Under the pieces are notes generated by a model that was not told the DNA's origin, made no database searches, and saw only the letters and a program-made list of their open reading frames with translations. Shown here piece after piece: positions 53,626-62,287 of a stretch of 64,000 nucleotides of DNA. The DNA is taken from the NCBI RefSeq assembly GCF_019431355.1, contig NZ_CP080269.1, positions 186,001 to 250,000 on the forward strand. The letters run 5' to 3'. Within the stretch, counting starts at the first letter, position 1, and the number at the start of each line of letters is the position of its first letter. Source of the stretch: Paenibacillus sp. R14(2021). GTDB taxonomy: Bacteria > Bacillota > Bacilli > Paenibacillales > Paenibacillaceae. The position numbers and the translations under genes are program-made.

Positions 53626-55218
53626 TTAGTATAGCTTAATTTCTTTGGCTTTATTGAGATCTGGCAGTTTCACGAGCTCGGCAATGACGTCTTTGGAAAC
53701 GCCTTTGTCGACAGTCAATACCATGATTGCAGCGCCGCCTACAAGCTCACGGCCGACCTGCATGGTTGCGATATTGACGTTGTTGCTGCCAAGCAGCATG
53801 CCGACGTTACCGATGATGCCCGGTTTATCGTTGTGCGAGATCAGAATCAGGTTGCCTTCCGGCGCAACGTCAACCGGGAAGCGGTCGATTTGTACGATCC
53901 GCGGGCCGTAGCCTGTCAGCAGCGTTCCCGTTACAACGCGTGTCGCCACTTTGGAACGAAGCGTTACTGTGATGGAATTCGTAAAGTCGCGAGCCGTATG
54001 CGATTTTTGAACGACGATGTTAAGGTGACGTTCCTTCGCAAGGTGCATCGAGTTTACGACGTTGACTTGATCGGACCCGAGGTGATGCGAGAGCACGCCG
54101 CGAACGATGTAACGGGTCAACGGCTGCGTATCGACTTCCGCAAGCTCGCCTGCGTAGCTGACTGCAATTTCTTCAACGGCGCCTTCTGTAAGCTGCGATA
54201 CGAAGCTTCCGAGCTTCTCGCCTAGGCCGAAATACGGCTGCAGCTTGCTAAGTACGTCAGAGGGAATCGGAGGCATGTTCACGGCATTCATGAACGGCTT
54301 GTCGCGCAGGATGTTCAATACTTGCTCCGAAACATCAATGGCGACGTTTTCTTGCGCTTCCACCGTCGATGCGCCAAGGTGAGGCGTTACGATAATTTTA
54401 GGATGCGTCAAGAACGGGTGATCGGCAGCTGGCGGCTCGACTTCGAATACGTCGAATGCGGCGCCTGCAACGATGCCTTGATCAACAGCTTCAACCAGTG
54501 CGTGCTCGTCGATAATGCCGCCGCGTGCGCAGTTTACGATACGCATGCCTTTCTTCATGACCTCGAATTGAGGACGGGAAATCATATGACGCGTTTCCGG
54601 CGTCAGCGGTGTATGCACGGTCATGAAATCCGCATTGCGAACGATGTCATCCACGCTCGACAAGCGAATGCCAAGCTTCTCTGCGCGTTCTTCTGTCAAG
54701 AATGGGTCATACCCCCAAATTTCCATGCCGAACGCTTTGGCGCGTTTGGCCACTTCGCTGCCGATCCGGCCCATGCCGAGTACACCGAGTACTTTGTTGC
54801 GAAGCTCCACGCCAAGGAAGGATTTACGATCCCACTCGCCGCCAACTGTTTTCAGGTACGCCTGGGGAATGTGACGGGCTACCGACATCATCATAGCGAA
54901 TGTGTGCTCACAAGTTGTAATGGTGTTGCCGTCCGGCGCATTAATCACGATAATACCACGCTGCGTTGCAGCTTCCAAATCGATATTGTCGACGCCTACA
55001 CCCGCACGACCAACGACTTTAAGCAATTTACCGGCTTCCATAATACGAGCGGTTACGCGCGTTTGGCTGCGAACAAGCAGCGCATCATATTCGCCGATAA
55101 TGGCAACAAGCTCGTCTTCGCTTAAACCAGGCTTCTTGTCTACAGCGACATCCTCCGCATCCATAAGCTTCTGAATGCCTAAATCGCTGATTGGATCTGA
55201 GACCAATACTTTAAACAT
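53626..55218 (-). CDS. serA: D-3-phosphoglycerate dehydrogenase
   Basis: 530 residues from the ATG at 55218 behind CAGGAGGC; a longer frame runs into the leader. It starts serine synthesis by oxidising 3-phosphoglycerate. The NAD motif VLGMGRIGSEVAKRAKAFGM is near residue 146. The catalytic Arg is in VNCARGGIIDEHAL and His in VTPHLGASTVEAQ. A substrate-binding ASB domain and a C-terminal ACT domain (LILISHNDKPGIIGNVGMLL), likely site of serine feedback, follow. It has a ~165-base leader and its own SigA promoter. Confidence 0.97.
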   Translation of the reverse strand: MFKVLVSDPISDLGIQKLMDAEDVAVDKKPGLSEDELVAIIGEYDALLVRSQTRVTARIMEAGKLLKVVGRAGVGVDNIDLEAATQRGIIVINAPDGNTITTCEHTFAMMMSVARHIPQAYLKTVGGEWDRKSFLGVELRNKVLGVLGMGRIGSEVAKRAKAFGMEIWGYDPFLTEERAEKLGIRLSSVDDIVRNADFMTVHTPLTPETRHMISRPQFEVMKKGMRIVNCARGGIIDEHALVEAVDQGIVAGAAFDVFEVEPPAADHPFLTHPKIIVTPHLGASTVEAQENVAIDVSEQVLNILRDKPFMNAVNMPPIPSDVLSKLQPYFGLGEKLGSFVSQLTEGAVEEIAVSYAGELAEVDTQPLTRYIVRGVLSHHLGSDQVNVVNSMHLAKERHLNIVVQKSHTARDFTNSITVTLRSKVATRVVTGTLLTGYGPRIVQIDRFPVDVAPEGNLILISHNDKPGIIGNVGMLLGSNNVNIATMQVGRELVGGAAIMVLTVDKGVSKDVIAELVKLPDLNKAKEIKLY

Positions 55219-55392
55219 GTTGGATTGCCTCCTGAGCGTTTTGTATGATGAAAATATGGTAGAAGTGAAAGACCCTCGTCTATCTCGCTGCACAGCGCAG
55301 CAGTGTAGGCGAGAGTCTGATCACACGTTCACGTTTGGCCGGTCGTTATCGCTGAAAATCCGACAAATGCGGGCGACATTAATGTTTATTAC

Positions 55393-55420
55393 ATTATAGC
55401 AAGACGAACTATAATTGCAA
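55393..55420 (-). promoter_or_regulatory. SigA promoter of serA
   Basis: Read on the minus strand: TTGCAA, a 16-base spacer and a perfect TATAAT. The transcript would carry a leader of about 165 bases before the serA ATG. Confidence 0.72.
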
Positions 55421-55430
55421 TGCTTAAAAC

Positions 55431-55459
55431 TTGCTCAAATGTGAAAATTTCGTTATGAT
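55431..55459 (+). promoter_or_regulatory. SigA promoter of the rhodanese gene
   Basis: TTGCTC, a 17-base spacer and TATGAT, ending 24 bases before the ATG at 55484. It lies back to back with the serA promoter, ten bases apart. Confidence 0.62.
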
Positions 55460-55483
55460 CGACCGTAAAAAGGGGGCATGATT

Positions 55484-55810
55484 ATGGATAATTGGAATCA
55501 GATGCAGCCGGAGCCATTCCTGGAATTAGTGCGTCAAGGCAAACTGCTCAAGGAACAAATCATCGATGTACGGGAACAGCATGAATGGGACTATTACCAT
55601 CTCGAAGACAGCACCCTTATGCCTTTGTCCAGCTTTGAAGAGAACTGGGAAGCTGTTCCGAGCGATAAGCCGGTGTATGTCATCTGTGCGCACGGTGTAC
55701 GCAGCCAAGCAGTCTGCCGATATCTTAATGAAAAAGGATACGGCAGCCTTACCAACGTCGTTGGCGGAATGGCTGCCGTATCCCAGTTAGATGGATTTCA
55801 ATACGATTGA
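55484..55810 (+). CDS. Rhodanese-like domain protein
   Basis: 108 residues from the ATG at 55484, eight bases after AAAGGGGG; the ATG at 55478 is too close to that site. It is a single rhodanese domain with LLKEQIIDVREQHEWDYYHL near the N-terminus and the active-site loop VYVICAHGVRSQAVC (Cys68). Such small proteins carry persulfide sulfur; the partner is unknown. It ends exactly where the next, convergent gene ends, with no spacer. Confidence 0.88.
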   Translation: MDNWNQMQPEPFLELVRQGKLLKEQIIDVREQHEWDYYHLEDSTLMPLSSFEENWEAVPSDKPVYVICAHGVRSQAVCRYLNEKGYGSLTNVVGGMAAVSQLDGFQYD

Positions 55811-56737
55811 CTATTCTTTCTCCGGGTAGAAGAACGGAAGCTGAGGCAGAAGCTCCTTCGGATAAAGCTGGGCTTTGCTGTCGCCGAAGTCCCCGGAGCG
55901 GACGGCCTCCGTACTGACCAGCAGATCGACGATGGCATCTACGGTTTTCATTTTCATCGCGTTTGCTTGTCCTGATAAAATGAACTGATCCACACGGGAA
56001 GTTAAATCTTGCGGATAGAACGGCATCAGCGATTTGCGAGCATTGAGCTGATCCGCCAATATTTTGTTTTTGAGCGTCAGCGGCAGCGATTTCCATTGTT
56101 GAATGGAGAGCTCGGCTGACGCCTCGTAGTTATCGGGAATGTTGGGATTGACGGATGCGCTCCATTTGAGCATGGCTGTGTAGTAGTCCTGCTGACCGCC
56201 CATCGCGAATTTGACGGCTTGCAAATAATATGCATCCTTAACGAGCGCTTTAACGAGGTCGGCAGCCTTCATATCCTTGGCGGACCCGGCGCCGCGCTGC
56301 GCGGCTTCACTGAACATCTTCAAACTTTTGAGCAGCTGCAGCTGCGCGGACTCCAGAAGCGGCGAGCTTTTCGGCACGACTGCGTGCTCGGCATCATCGT
56401 AGTTTTGTTTCGCCGTACTGGACAATTCCTTCAATGCGGAGCTGCCATCATTCAATTGATTTGCGGAAAGCTTATGTATGACGGTAAACCACTCGTTTTG
56501 AAATTCACGATAAGGTAAAAATACGGTATGATAGAATGAGACCAGATCTTGCTGCTGGTAAGCGGCGGCAATACCGGATTTGTTGCCGCTGAGATGTTTC
56601 GTATTTTCGACCAGTCTCGCTTCGGTTTTGTCGGAACCGATCTTAACGCCGTAAAAGAATGCGCCGACAGCGAAGACGAGCATGAAAAGGAATCCTAGAC
56701 TAAAGAGCATTTCAGTACGTGTTAGTCGTTTATCCAT
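55811..56737 (-). CDS. Membrane-anchored hypothetical protein
   Basis: 308 residues from the ATG at 56737 behind AAGGGG; the frame extends to 56767 but that part precedes the site. One N-terminal helix (about residues 9-31, LFSLGFLFMLVFAVGAFFYG) is followed by a long, mostly helical extracytoplasmic domain with no cysteines and many Ala, Lys and Gln. I do not recognise a family. The terminal stretch (LPQLPFFYPEKE) is Pro-rich. It is convergent with the rhodanese gene and divergent from the CPBP gene (85-base gap), which may share its promoter region. Confidence 0.8.
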   Translation of the reverse strand: MDKRLTRTEMLFSLGFLFMLVFAVGAFFYGVKIGSDKTEARLVENTKHLSGNKSGIAAAYQQQDLVSFYHTVFLPYREFQNEWFTVIHKLSANQLNDGSSALKELSSTAKQNYDDAEHAVVPKSSPLLESAQLQLLKSLKMFSEAAQRGAGSAKDMKAADLVKALVKDAYYLQAVKFAMGGQQDYYTAMLKWSASVNPNIPDNYEASAELSIQQWKSLPLTLKNKILADQLNARKSLMPFYPQDLTSRVDQFILSGQANAMKMKTVDAIVDLLVSTEAVRSGDFGDSKAQLYPKELLPQLPFFYPEKE

Positions 56738-56822
56738 GTTAATCCCCTTCGTACTATTTTTCGTCAATTATTCCTGAATCGATTGTCCTACTAGTATAGG
56801 GTAAAATAGTTGAAAAGGAAAT

Positions 56823-57443
56823 ATGAACCTTCCATGGCAGGAGCAGGACATGAAGAAATTCGACATTCGCAATATCAAGCTGAAAGCCATGCGCATTGAT
56901 GAGATAGACGATCGAATGCTGCTGATTAATTTGTACGCGACGCAGGCAATTACTTTCATTATCGGTTTCATTTGGCTATTATTTCAGCGGCGCAGCCCTT
57001 TTTTATTATTTTTCCCAGAATCCGGGCTCAGTTTTGTATATTGGGGACTAGGCTTGGCGGCAGCGGTCATCGCCGTTGACTTGCTTGCAGCTCGATTCGT
57101 GCCGGATGAGGCAAATGATGACGGGGGCGTAAATGAGCGCATTTTTCGTAATCGGCCTATCTGGCATATTGTCGTATTATCGCTGGTTGTGTCAATATGT
57201 GAAGAAACGCTGTTTCGCGGAGCGGTGCAGCATCATATCGGCCCTTATTGGACAAGCATTCTTTTCGCTGCTATCCATGTACGGTATTTGAAGCATTGGA
57301 TTCCGACGGGGCTCGTATTTGCCATTAGCTACGCGCTGGGGTGGATTTACCTGCGTACAGGCACATTGCTTGCGCCTGTCATCGCGCATTTTATGATTGA
57401 TATGATTATGGGATTGGTCATACGTTTTCGGAGGGAAGAATGA
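56823..57443 (+). CDS. CPBP family intramembrane metalloprotease (YpbD-like)
   Basis: 206 residues behind AAAAGGAA. About five membrane helices are visible. The catalytic motifs are EExxxR (Glu127, Glu128, Arg132 in CEETLFRG), FAAIHVRY and HFMIDMI. These match the Abi/CPBP (Rce1-like) proteases. In B. subtilis the ypbD gene of this family lies in the same chromosomal region before gudB. The substrate is unknown. Its stop overlaps the next ATG by four bases. Confidence 0.88.
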   Translation: MNLPWQEQDMKKFDIRNIKLKAMRIDEIDDRMLLINLYATQAITFIIGFIWLLFQRRSPFLLFFPESGLSFVYWGLGLAAAVIAVDLLAARFVPDEANDDGGVNERIFRNRPIWHIVVLSLVVSICEETLFRGAVQHHIGPYWTSILFAAIHVRYLKHWIPTGLVFAISYALGWIYLRTGTLLAPVIAHFMIDMIMGLVIRFRREE

Positions 57444-57697
57444 GCAGAGTTAAGAAATTTGGCAGAAAATACCGGTCTAAATCAGCTGAGGAGACGGATG
57501 ACTCGGCTGCGGCACTGGAGGCAGAATGGGGTCTTGAACTAGACGATCAAGCAGAGCCGCTGCCAGCAAGAAGAACGACGCATCCATCGAACAAGCAGCA
57601 GATGACAACGTGGTTTTACAGACTGTTAATCGTACTGTTTATCTTATTGCTGATTGGACTTCTCATGTGGGGAAGGCATTTCAATATTTCGGCTTAA
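57440..57697 (+). CDS. Small single-pass membrane protein
   Basis: 85 residues, starting in an ATGA overlap with the CPBP gene. It has a basic N-terminus (SRVKKFGRKYRSKS), an acidic middle, and one C-terminal helix (about residues 61-78, RLLIVLFILLLIGLLMWG). It has the layout of a tail-anchored protein. I do not recognise a family. Coupling to the CPBP protease suggests a partner or substrate role, which is inference. Confidence 0.75.
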   Translation: MSRVKKFGRKYRSKSAEETDDSAAALEAEWGLELDDQAEPLPARRTTHPSNKQQMTTWFYRLLIVLFILLLIGLLMWGRHFNISA

Positions 57698-57729
57698 CGA
57701 TGGAATAGGCGAGAGGAGGCGGTACTACG

Positions 57730-58605
57730 ATTGCACTCACGTTAGTTGGTTTCGTTCTTGCGGCCTTTTCGCTCAGTTTGCTTGCTTATATGGTACGGGT
57801 TTCCTATCGTTATCGTCTCGACGTCCAGGAAGTAACGCTTGATAGGCTTCCGGAGGCATTCGACGGCACTTCGCTATTATTTATATCGGATATACATAGA
57901 CGTGTTATTCACGATGAGTTAGTGAACCGCATCACTGCTGCTGGAGGCACGGATCTGGTGCTGATTGGCGGGGATTTAAGAGAAAAGTCCGTTCCGCTCG
58001 AGCGGTCCCGTCATAATCTTCGACAGCTGGCGCGGATTGCGCCGGTCTATATGGTTTATGGCAATCATGATTATGATGAAGACATTCGAATGCTTGATGT
58101 GCTGCTGAATGAAGAGAGAGTACGCGTACTCGTGAATGAGTCCGTCGTCTTGGAGCAGCGGGACGGCAGTCGGATTCGATTGGCAGGCGTCGACGACCCC
58201 CGGACGAATCGAGAGAATCTGAAGCTTGCACTGCGGGATGAGGAAGACGGCAGAGGGGAATTGTTTACGGTTCTGCTTGCGCATGATCCTATACTTGCCA
58301 AACGCATGGGAGCAGAAGCTGAGCATGTGGATCTGATTTTATCCGGACATACGCATGGAGGCCAAATTGTCCTGCCTTGGGTCGGTCCGATCTGGCTCGG
58401 AGAAGAGGCTTCCGGCTATTGGCGCGGCTGGTTCGACGTAAAGAAGCGAACAACCGGGAACAGTAATTCCCGGTTGTTCGTCAGCAGCGGTTTAGGCACC
58501 TCAAGGCTTCCGATGCGCCTTCTTACGGAAGCGCAGGTTCATCGCATTATTTTGCGTTCTGCGCGTTCGGCAGGGGCGCTGGATCAATCGTCGCGGGATC
58601 AATGA
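57730..58605 (+). CDS. Membrane-anchored metallophosphoesterase (YpbG-like), probable ATT start
   Basis: From the ATT at 57730 it is 291 residues; from the TTG at 57778 it would be 275. ATT is preferred because GAGGAGG (57713-57719) sits ten bases before it and because it adds a complete membrane helix (LTLVGFVLAAFSLSLLAYMV). No ATG, GTG or TTG fits that ribosome site. Metal motifs are FISDIHRR, IGGDLREKS, VYGNHDYDE, LLAHDP and LSGHTHGGQI, as in calcineurin-like phosphoesterases. In B. subtilis, YpbG of this family lies in the same area. Its last 59 bases overlap the convergent deacetylase gene. Confidence 0.85.
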   Translation: MALTLVGFVLAAFSLSLLAYMVRVSYRYRLDVQEVTLDRLPEAFDGTSLLFISDIHRRVIHDELVNRITAAGGTDLVLIGGDLREKSVPLERSRHNLRQLARIAPVYMVYGNHDYDEDIRMLDVLLNEERVRVLVNESVVLEQRDGSRIRLAGVDDPRTNRENLKLALRDEEDGRGELFTVLLAHDPILAKRMGAEAEHVDLILSGHTHGGQIVLPWVGPIWLGEEASGYWRGWFDVKKRTTGNSNSRLFVSSGLGTSRLPMRLLTEAQVHRIILRSARSAGALDQSSRDQ

Positions 58606-59476
58606 AGCCGTAGCCTTTGCTTTCGAGCTTCGTAAGCAGCGTATCTAGTGCTTTTGTCGTCCATGGCAGCTCATGCATCAGAATGTTGACGCCAGGATGC
58701 AGCTGTTCAAGGACATTTGCGATGACTTTGTCCGGTTTATCCTTTGTGCTTTTGTCCCAATCCAGCGATCCATCAGACCAGGTCATGTAAAGCATGTCGT
58801 ATCCGCGCACAATGCTCTTCACTGAGTCGTTGCCGGAGCCGAATGGCGGGCGGAAGAAGACAGGCTCTTTACCGGTTACTTTCTTGACGATCTCTTGAAC
58901 GTCGCCGATTTGTTTCTTGACGACAGCTCCCTTTTCTTTCTTCAGATCAATATGATCCCACGAATGATTGCCGATTGTTTGGCCGCGGTCGGCGATTTTT
59001 TTGAGCAGCTCGGGATGGCGCTTGACGCGGTAGCCGTTCACGAAGAAGACCGCTTTGGCTTTATGTTTGTCTAATGTATCCAGCAGCGAGCTGATCATTT
59101 CATCTTCCTTAGGCCCATCGTCGAAGGTTAATAAAACAACGTTCTCGCTTGTTTCCCCTTTATGAATAGGAACAAAGCTGTACACTTTATTCATCTTATA
59201 CAGTTTCTTAGGCGCGGATACAGCCGGCTTCGCCGTAGGTGGTGAAGACTGTTCATCAGGCTTGCTCCCAAGAGCCGCATTCGAATTCGCGTTATCAGAG
59301 TTATCCGTCGTCGTATTCACCGATTTGTCTGGCAAATCAAGGGCAGCGTCCGGTAATTTATTACCGCTTGCTGCAGAGGAAGTCTCATCCTGAGCAGCTC
59401 TTGATGCGCACCCGTTTGTTAGGAGCAGCGCGAGCATTAGAACCATTGCCGGTTTGAACGTTTTACGAATCTGCAT
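58547..59476 (-). CDS. Polysaccharide deacetylase family lipoprotein
   Basis: 309 residues behind ACAGGAGG. The N-terminal signal ends in LLLTNGC (Cys23), a somewhat weak lipobox. A Ser/Asp/Asn-rich linker runs to about residue 90. The NodB domain has LTFDDGPKEDE (Asp119, Asp120), NHSWDH (His171, His175), FRPPFGSGND and the C-terminal MHELPWTTKAL. These enzymes remove acetyl groups from peptidoglycan or chitin-like sugars. It is expected on the outer face of the membrane. Its end overlaps the phosphoesterase gene. Confidence 0.9.
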   Translation of the reverse strand: MQIRKTFKPAMVLMLALLLTNGCASRAAQDETSSAASGNKLPDAALDLPDKSVNTTTDNSDNANSNAALGSKPDEQSSPPTAKPAVSAPKKLYKMNKVYSFVPIHKGETSENVVLLTFDDGPKEDEMISSLLDTLDKHKAKAVFFVNGYRVKRHPELLKKIADRGQTIGNHSWDHIDLKKEKGAVVKKQIGDVQEIVKKVTGKEPVFFRPPFGSGNDSVKSIVRGYDMLYMTWSDGSLDWDKSTKDKPDKVIANVLEQLHPGVNILMHELPWTTKALDTLLTKLESKGYGFIDPATIDPAPLPNAQNAK

Positions 59477-59648
59477 CGAAACGACCTCCTGTTGTCATCG
59501 ATCTCTTAAGTGTGCCCTAATTGTATCATATTTTGCCAGACCCACGAACTTTACCGCTTCCTTTATTTGTAGTGGAATGGCGTTTGGGCACAGCGGCAAA
59601 ACTAGATGCGAACCGGAGTACAAAAGCACTTATGAGGAGGTTCCACCA

Positions 59649-59969
59649 ATGAAATGGTCTGGGTTTCTGATTGGAGCGCTGGCCGGTGCTGCAACAGCGG
59701 CTTACATGGCAAAGAAAAGGCCAGGTATGTTCGCATGGGCGTCCAGTGCGGCAGGCAACACAATGACAGGCTTCTCGAAGAGGGCGATGGGAGCGATGCT
59801 CAGCCGCAAGTTCGGCAGCGATGCATCGCATGATGTCTCCCCAAAGCACTCAAGCGTTTCCGCAAAAGAGTCCGGCAACGCATGGGGACAAATTGAAATG
59901 CTCTTGAACAGCGACCCCAGCGTGAAGGATCAGGTGGAAGACATTAAATCCGAAGCGAAAACGCATTAG
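59649..59969 (+). CDS. Small hypothetical membrane protein
   Basis: 106 residues from the ATG at 59649 behind ATGAGGAGG; the frame is open further upstream but has no ribosome site. A Gly/Ala-rich N-terminal helix (WSGFLIGALAGAATAAYMA) is followed by a basic hinge (KKRPGM) and a charged C-terminus, recalling YtxH-like proteins. I do not assign a family. A strong terminator follows. Confidence 0.72.
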   Translation: MKWSGFLIGALAGAATAAYMAKKRPGMFAWASSAAGNTMTGFSKRAMGAMLSRKFGSDASHDVSPKHSSVSAKESGNAWGQIEMLLNSDPSVKDQVEDIKSEAKTH

Positions 59970-59974
59970 GTTTC

Positions 59975-60042
59975 AAAAAAAAAGAATCGTTTCGCCCTTC
60001 AATCGCGTATATACAATTGAGGGTCGGCGATTCTTTTTTTTT
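59975..60042. terminator. Strong bidirectional terminator before mecA
   Basis: AAAAAAAGAATCG pairs with CGATTCTTTTTTT, with inner CCTTCAAT / ATTGAGGG, and long A and T runs on both sides. Confidence 0.92.
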
Positions 60043-60224
60043 GCGCATCTAGTGCATTCCCACCCCAGACATGCTAACATAGCAATAAGTACAAATCATT
60101 CACCAAACTACAGCGGCTACATACGCTGTGTATAACAAATGTTACCTGCGTTCAATGCGCTTTCGAAGACAGTTTTTGCTCCGATATAACGAAGCAGATG
60201 CTTTTCGAGAAGGAGGATCCTATC

Positions 60225-60830
60225 ATGAAAATCGAACGGCTCAATCAAGACAAAATCCGTATCTTCCTGACGTTCGACGACTTGCTGGAGCGTGGGATCC
60301 AGAAGGAAGACATGTGGCGCGAAATTCCGAAGGTTCATGAGCTATTCAGTGAAATGATGGATCAAGCCTACAGCGAGCTCGGCTTCGATGCCAGTGGACC
60401 GCTGGCCGTAGAAGTGTTTGCACTTCCCGCTCAGGGCATGGTTGTCATAGTCACTCGCGGCAAAGTGAACGGCAAGTCCGAGGACCAGATGCAAGAAGAA
60501 GAGAATGATGACGACGTCTACGAGATGGAAGTGACGCTGGAGCAAAGCGATGTCGTGCTTTATGCGTTCAAGGATATCGAGGATGTAATTTCGGTCTGCA
60601 AGCAGCTGAAGGCTGCCCAGTTGATCGAAGACGGACGTCTATATGCCTATAATGGCAAATATATGCTTGCCTTTGAGCCTGTAGGCTTTGAGCTTCCGCG
60701 GTACCATGCAATCATTGCGCTGCTCGCTGAATACGGGGAGGCGGCCTCCATAACGACTGCTGTTCTTGATGAGTATGGCAAAGTGATCGTACCTTCCAAA
60801 GCCGTGCTCGAAATTTGCAATCATTTCTAA
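60225..60830 (+). CDS. mecA: Adaptor protein MecA
   Basis: 201 residues from the ATG at 60225 behind AGAAGGAGG. The N-terminal domain starts MKIERLNQDKIRIFLTFDDL, which binds substrates. An acidic linker (QMQEEENDDDVYEME) and a C-terminal domain that binds ClpC follow. MecA delivers ComK, and in its paralogue form other proteins, to ClpCP. B. subtilis has a paralogue (YpbH/MecB) at this chromosomal position, so this may be that copy rather than mecA proper. Regulation by its own promoter is likely because a terminator lies upstream. Confidence 0.9.
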   Translation: MKIERLNQDKIRIFLTFDDLLERGIQKEDMWREIPKVHELFSEMMDQAYSELGFDASGPLAVEVFALPAQGMVVIVTRGKVNGKSEDQMQEEENDDDVYEMEVTLEQSDVVLYAFKDIEDVISVCKQLKAAQLIEDGRLYAYNGKYMLAFEPVGFELPRYHAIIALLAEYGEAASITTAVLDEYGKVIVPSKAVLEICNHF

Positions 60831-60846
60831 GGCTTATCGTCCCCTT

Positions 60847-60886
60847 AAAGCATCAGCCGCGGTTTACCGCAGGTCTGGTGCTTTTT
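60847..60886 (+). terminator. Terminator after mecA
   Basis: AAAGCAtCAG pairs with CTGgTGCTTT around an inner GCGG / CCGC stem, followed by TTTTTG. Confidence 0.85.
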
Positions 60887-60976
60887 GTTTGCTTGGACCG
60901 GCCTCCACTCCAATTGATCCGCATAGTTGATCTGCCAACCGTTCATATTACTGATGAAAAGGTGGTGAACATTCCT

Positions 60977-62227
60977 TTGACTGGAATGGATAACAATAAT
61001 GTATTGACATCGACACAAATTGTCATAGAAGACGCATTGCGGAAGCTGGGCTACGGGGAGGACATGGTCGAACTGCTTAAAGAGCCGATGCGGCTGCTGA
61101 CCGTGCGAATACCGATTCGCATGGATGACGGGAAGACACGCGTATTCGTCGGTTTCCGGGCTCAGCATAACGATGCGGTCGGTCCTACCAAGGGCGGCGT
61201 GCGTTTTCATCCGGACGTTAACGAAACGGAAGTAAAGGCGCTGTCGATCTGGATGAGCTTGAAATGCGGCATTGCCGATCTGCCTTACGGCGGTGGAAAA
61301 GGCGGAATTATTTGCGATCCGCGCAAGATGTCATTCCGCGAGCTGGAACGTCTCAGCCGGGGTTATGTGCGGGCAATCAGTCAGATCGTCGGGCCGTCGA
61401 AGGATATTCCGGCTCCTGATGTCATGACCAATGCGCAAATTATGGCCTGGATGATGGATGAATACAGCCGTATTCGCGAATTTGATTCGCCAGGGTTTAT
61501 CACGGGCAAACCGCTGGTGCTCGGCGGATCGCTCGGTCGCGAGAGCGCGACGGCTAAGGGTGTCGCAATCATGATTGACGAAGCGATGGCCAAGAAAGGG
61601 ATATCCGTTGCCGGGTCGCGTGTCGTTATTCAAGGATTCGGAAATGCAGGTAGTTTCTTGGCTAAATTCATGCATGATGCAGGCGCGAAAGTGATTGCTA
61701 TTTCCGATGTGAACGGCGCGTTGTATAATGAACAGGGATTGGACATCGAGGACTTGATGGATCGCCGCGATTCGTTCGGAACGGTGACGAATCTATTCAA
61801 GGACACGATTACCAACGAAGAGCTGCTGGCGCTTGAATGCGATGTGCTGGTGCCTGCTGCAATTGAGAACCAAATAACGGCAGACAATGCGGACCGGATT
61901 CGTGCTAAAATCATTGTTGAGGCTGCGAACGGCCCCACTACGCTGGAAGCGACTCGCATGGTCACGGACCGTGGTATCCTGCTGGTGCCGGACGTACTTG
62001 CAAGCGGAGGCGGCGTTATTGTTTCGTACTTTGAATGGGTGCAGAACAATCAAGGCTATTATTGGACGGAAGCTGAAGTGGACCATAAGCTTCGCGAAAT
62101 GATGATCCGCGGCTTCAATAGTGTATATGAACTCCACAAGCTAAAGAAAGTAGATATGCGTCTTGCCGCCTACATGGTCGGCGTTCGCAAAATGGCGGAG
62201 GCTGTCCGGCTGAGAGGCTGGGTTTAA
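60977..62227 (+). CDS. gudB: NAD-specific glutamate dehydrogenase
   Basis: 416 residues from a TTG at 60977, nine bases after AAAGGTGG. The ATG at 60986 is an alternative. The longer frame back to 60815 runs through the mecA terminator and is not believed. Key motifs are VGPTKGGVRFHPDVN, LKCGIADLPYGGGKGGIICD with the catalytic Lys, PAPDVMTNAQIMAWMMDEY, and the NAD motif VVIQGFGNAGSFLAKF. The inserted triplet repeat that inactivates B. subtilis 168 gudB is absent (ETEVKALSIW), so it should be active. It degrades glutamate to 2-oxoglutarate. Confidence 0.94.
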   Translation: MTGMDNNNVLTSTQIVIEDALRKLGYGEDMVELLKEPMRLLTVRIPIRMDDGKTRVFVGFRAQHNDAVGPTKGGVRFHPDVNETEVKALSIWMSLKCGIADLPYGGGKGGIICDPRKMSFRELERLSRGYVRAISQIVGPSKDIPAPDVMTNAQIMAWMMDEYSRIREFDSPGFITGKPLVLGGSLGRESATAKGVAIMIDEAMAKKGISVAGSRVVIQGFGNAGSFLAKFMHDAGAKVIAISDVNGALYNEQGLDIEDLMDRRDSFGTVTNLFKDTITNEELLALECDVLVPAAIENQITADNADRIRAKIIVEAANGPTTLEATRMVTDRGILLVPDVLASGGGVIVSYFEWVQNNQGYYWTEAEVDHKLREMMIRGFNSVYELHKLKKVDMRLAAYMVGVRKMAEAVRLRGWV

Positions 62228-62287
62228 TCCGATACCCTGTATCTCGGCTGACGGTTGATGCGGGAATCCTTGGAAGGTGACTCTGTG

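Noticed and set aside
55219-55392. T-box or other amino-acid riboswitch in the serA leader
   Set aside because: No TGGnACC-type T-box sequence or specifier-loop layout could be recognised.
60815-60976. N-terminal extension of the glutamate dehydrogenase frame
   Set aside because: It passes through the mecA terminator and overlaps the end of mecA; homologues start near the TTG at 60977.
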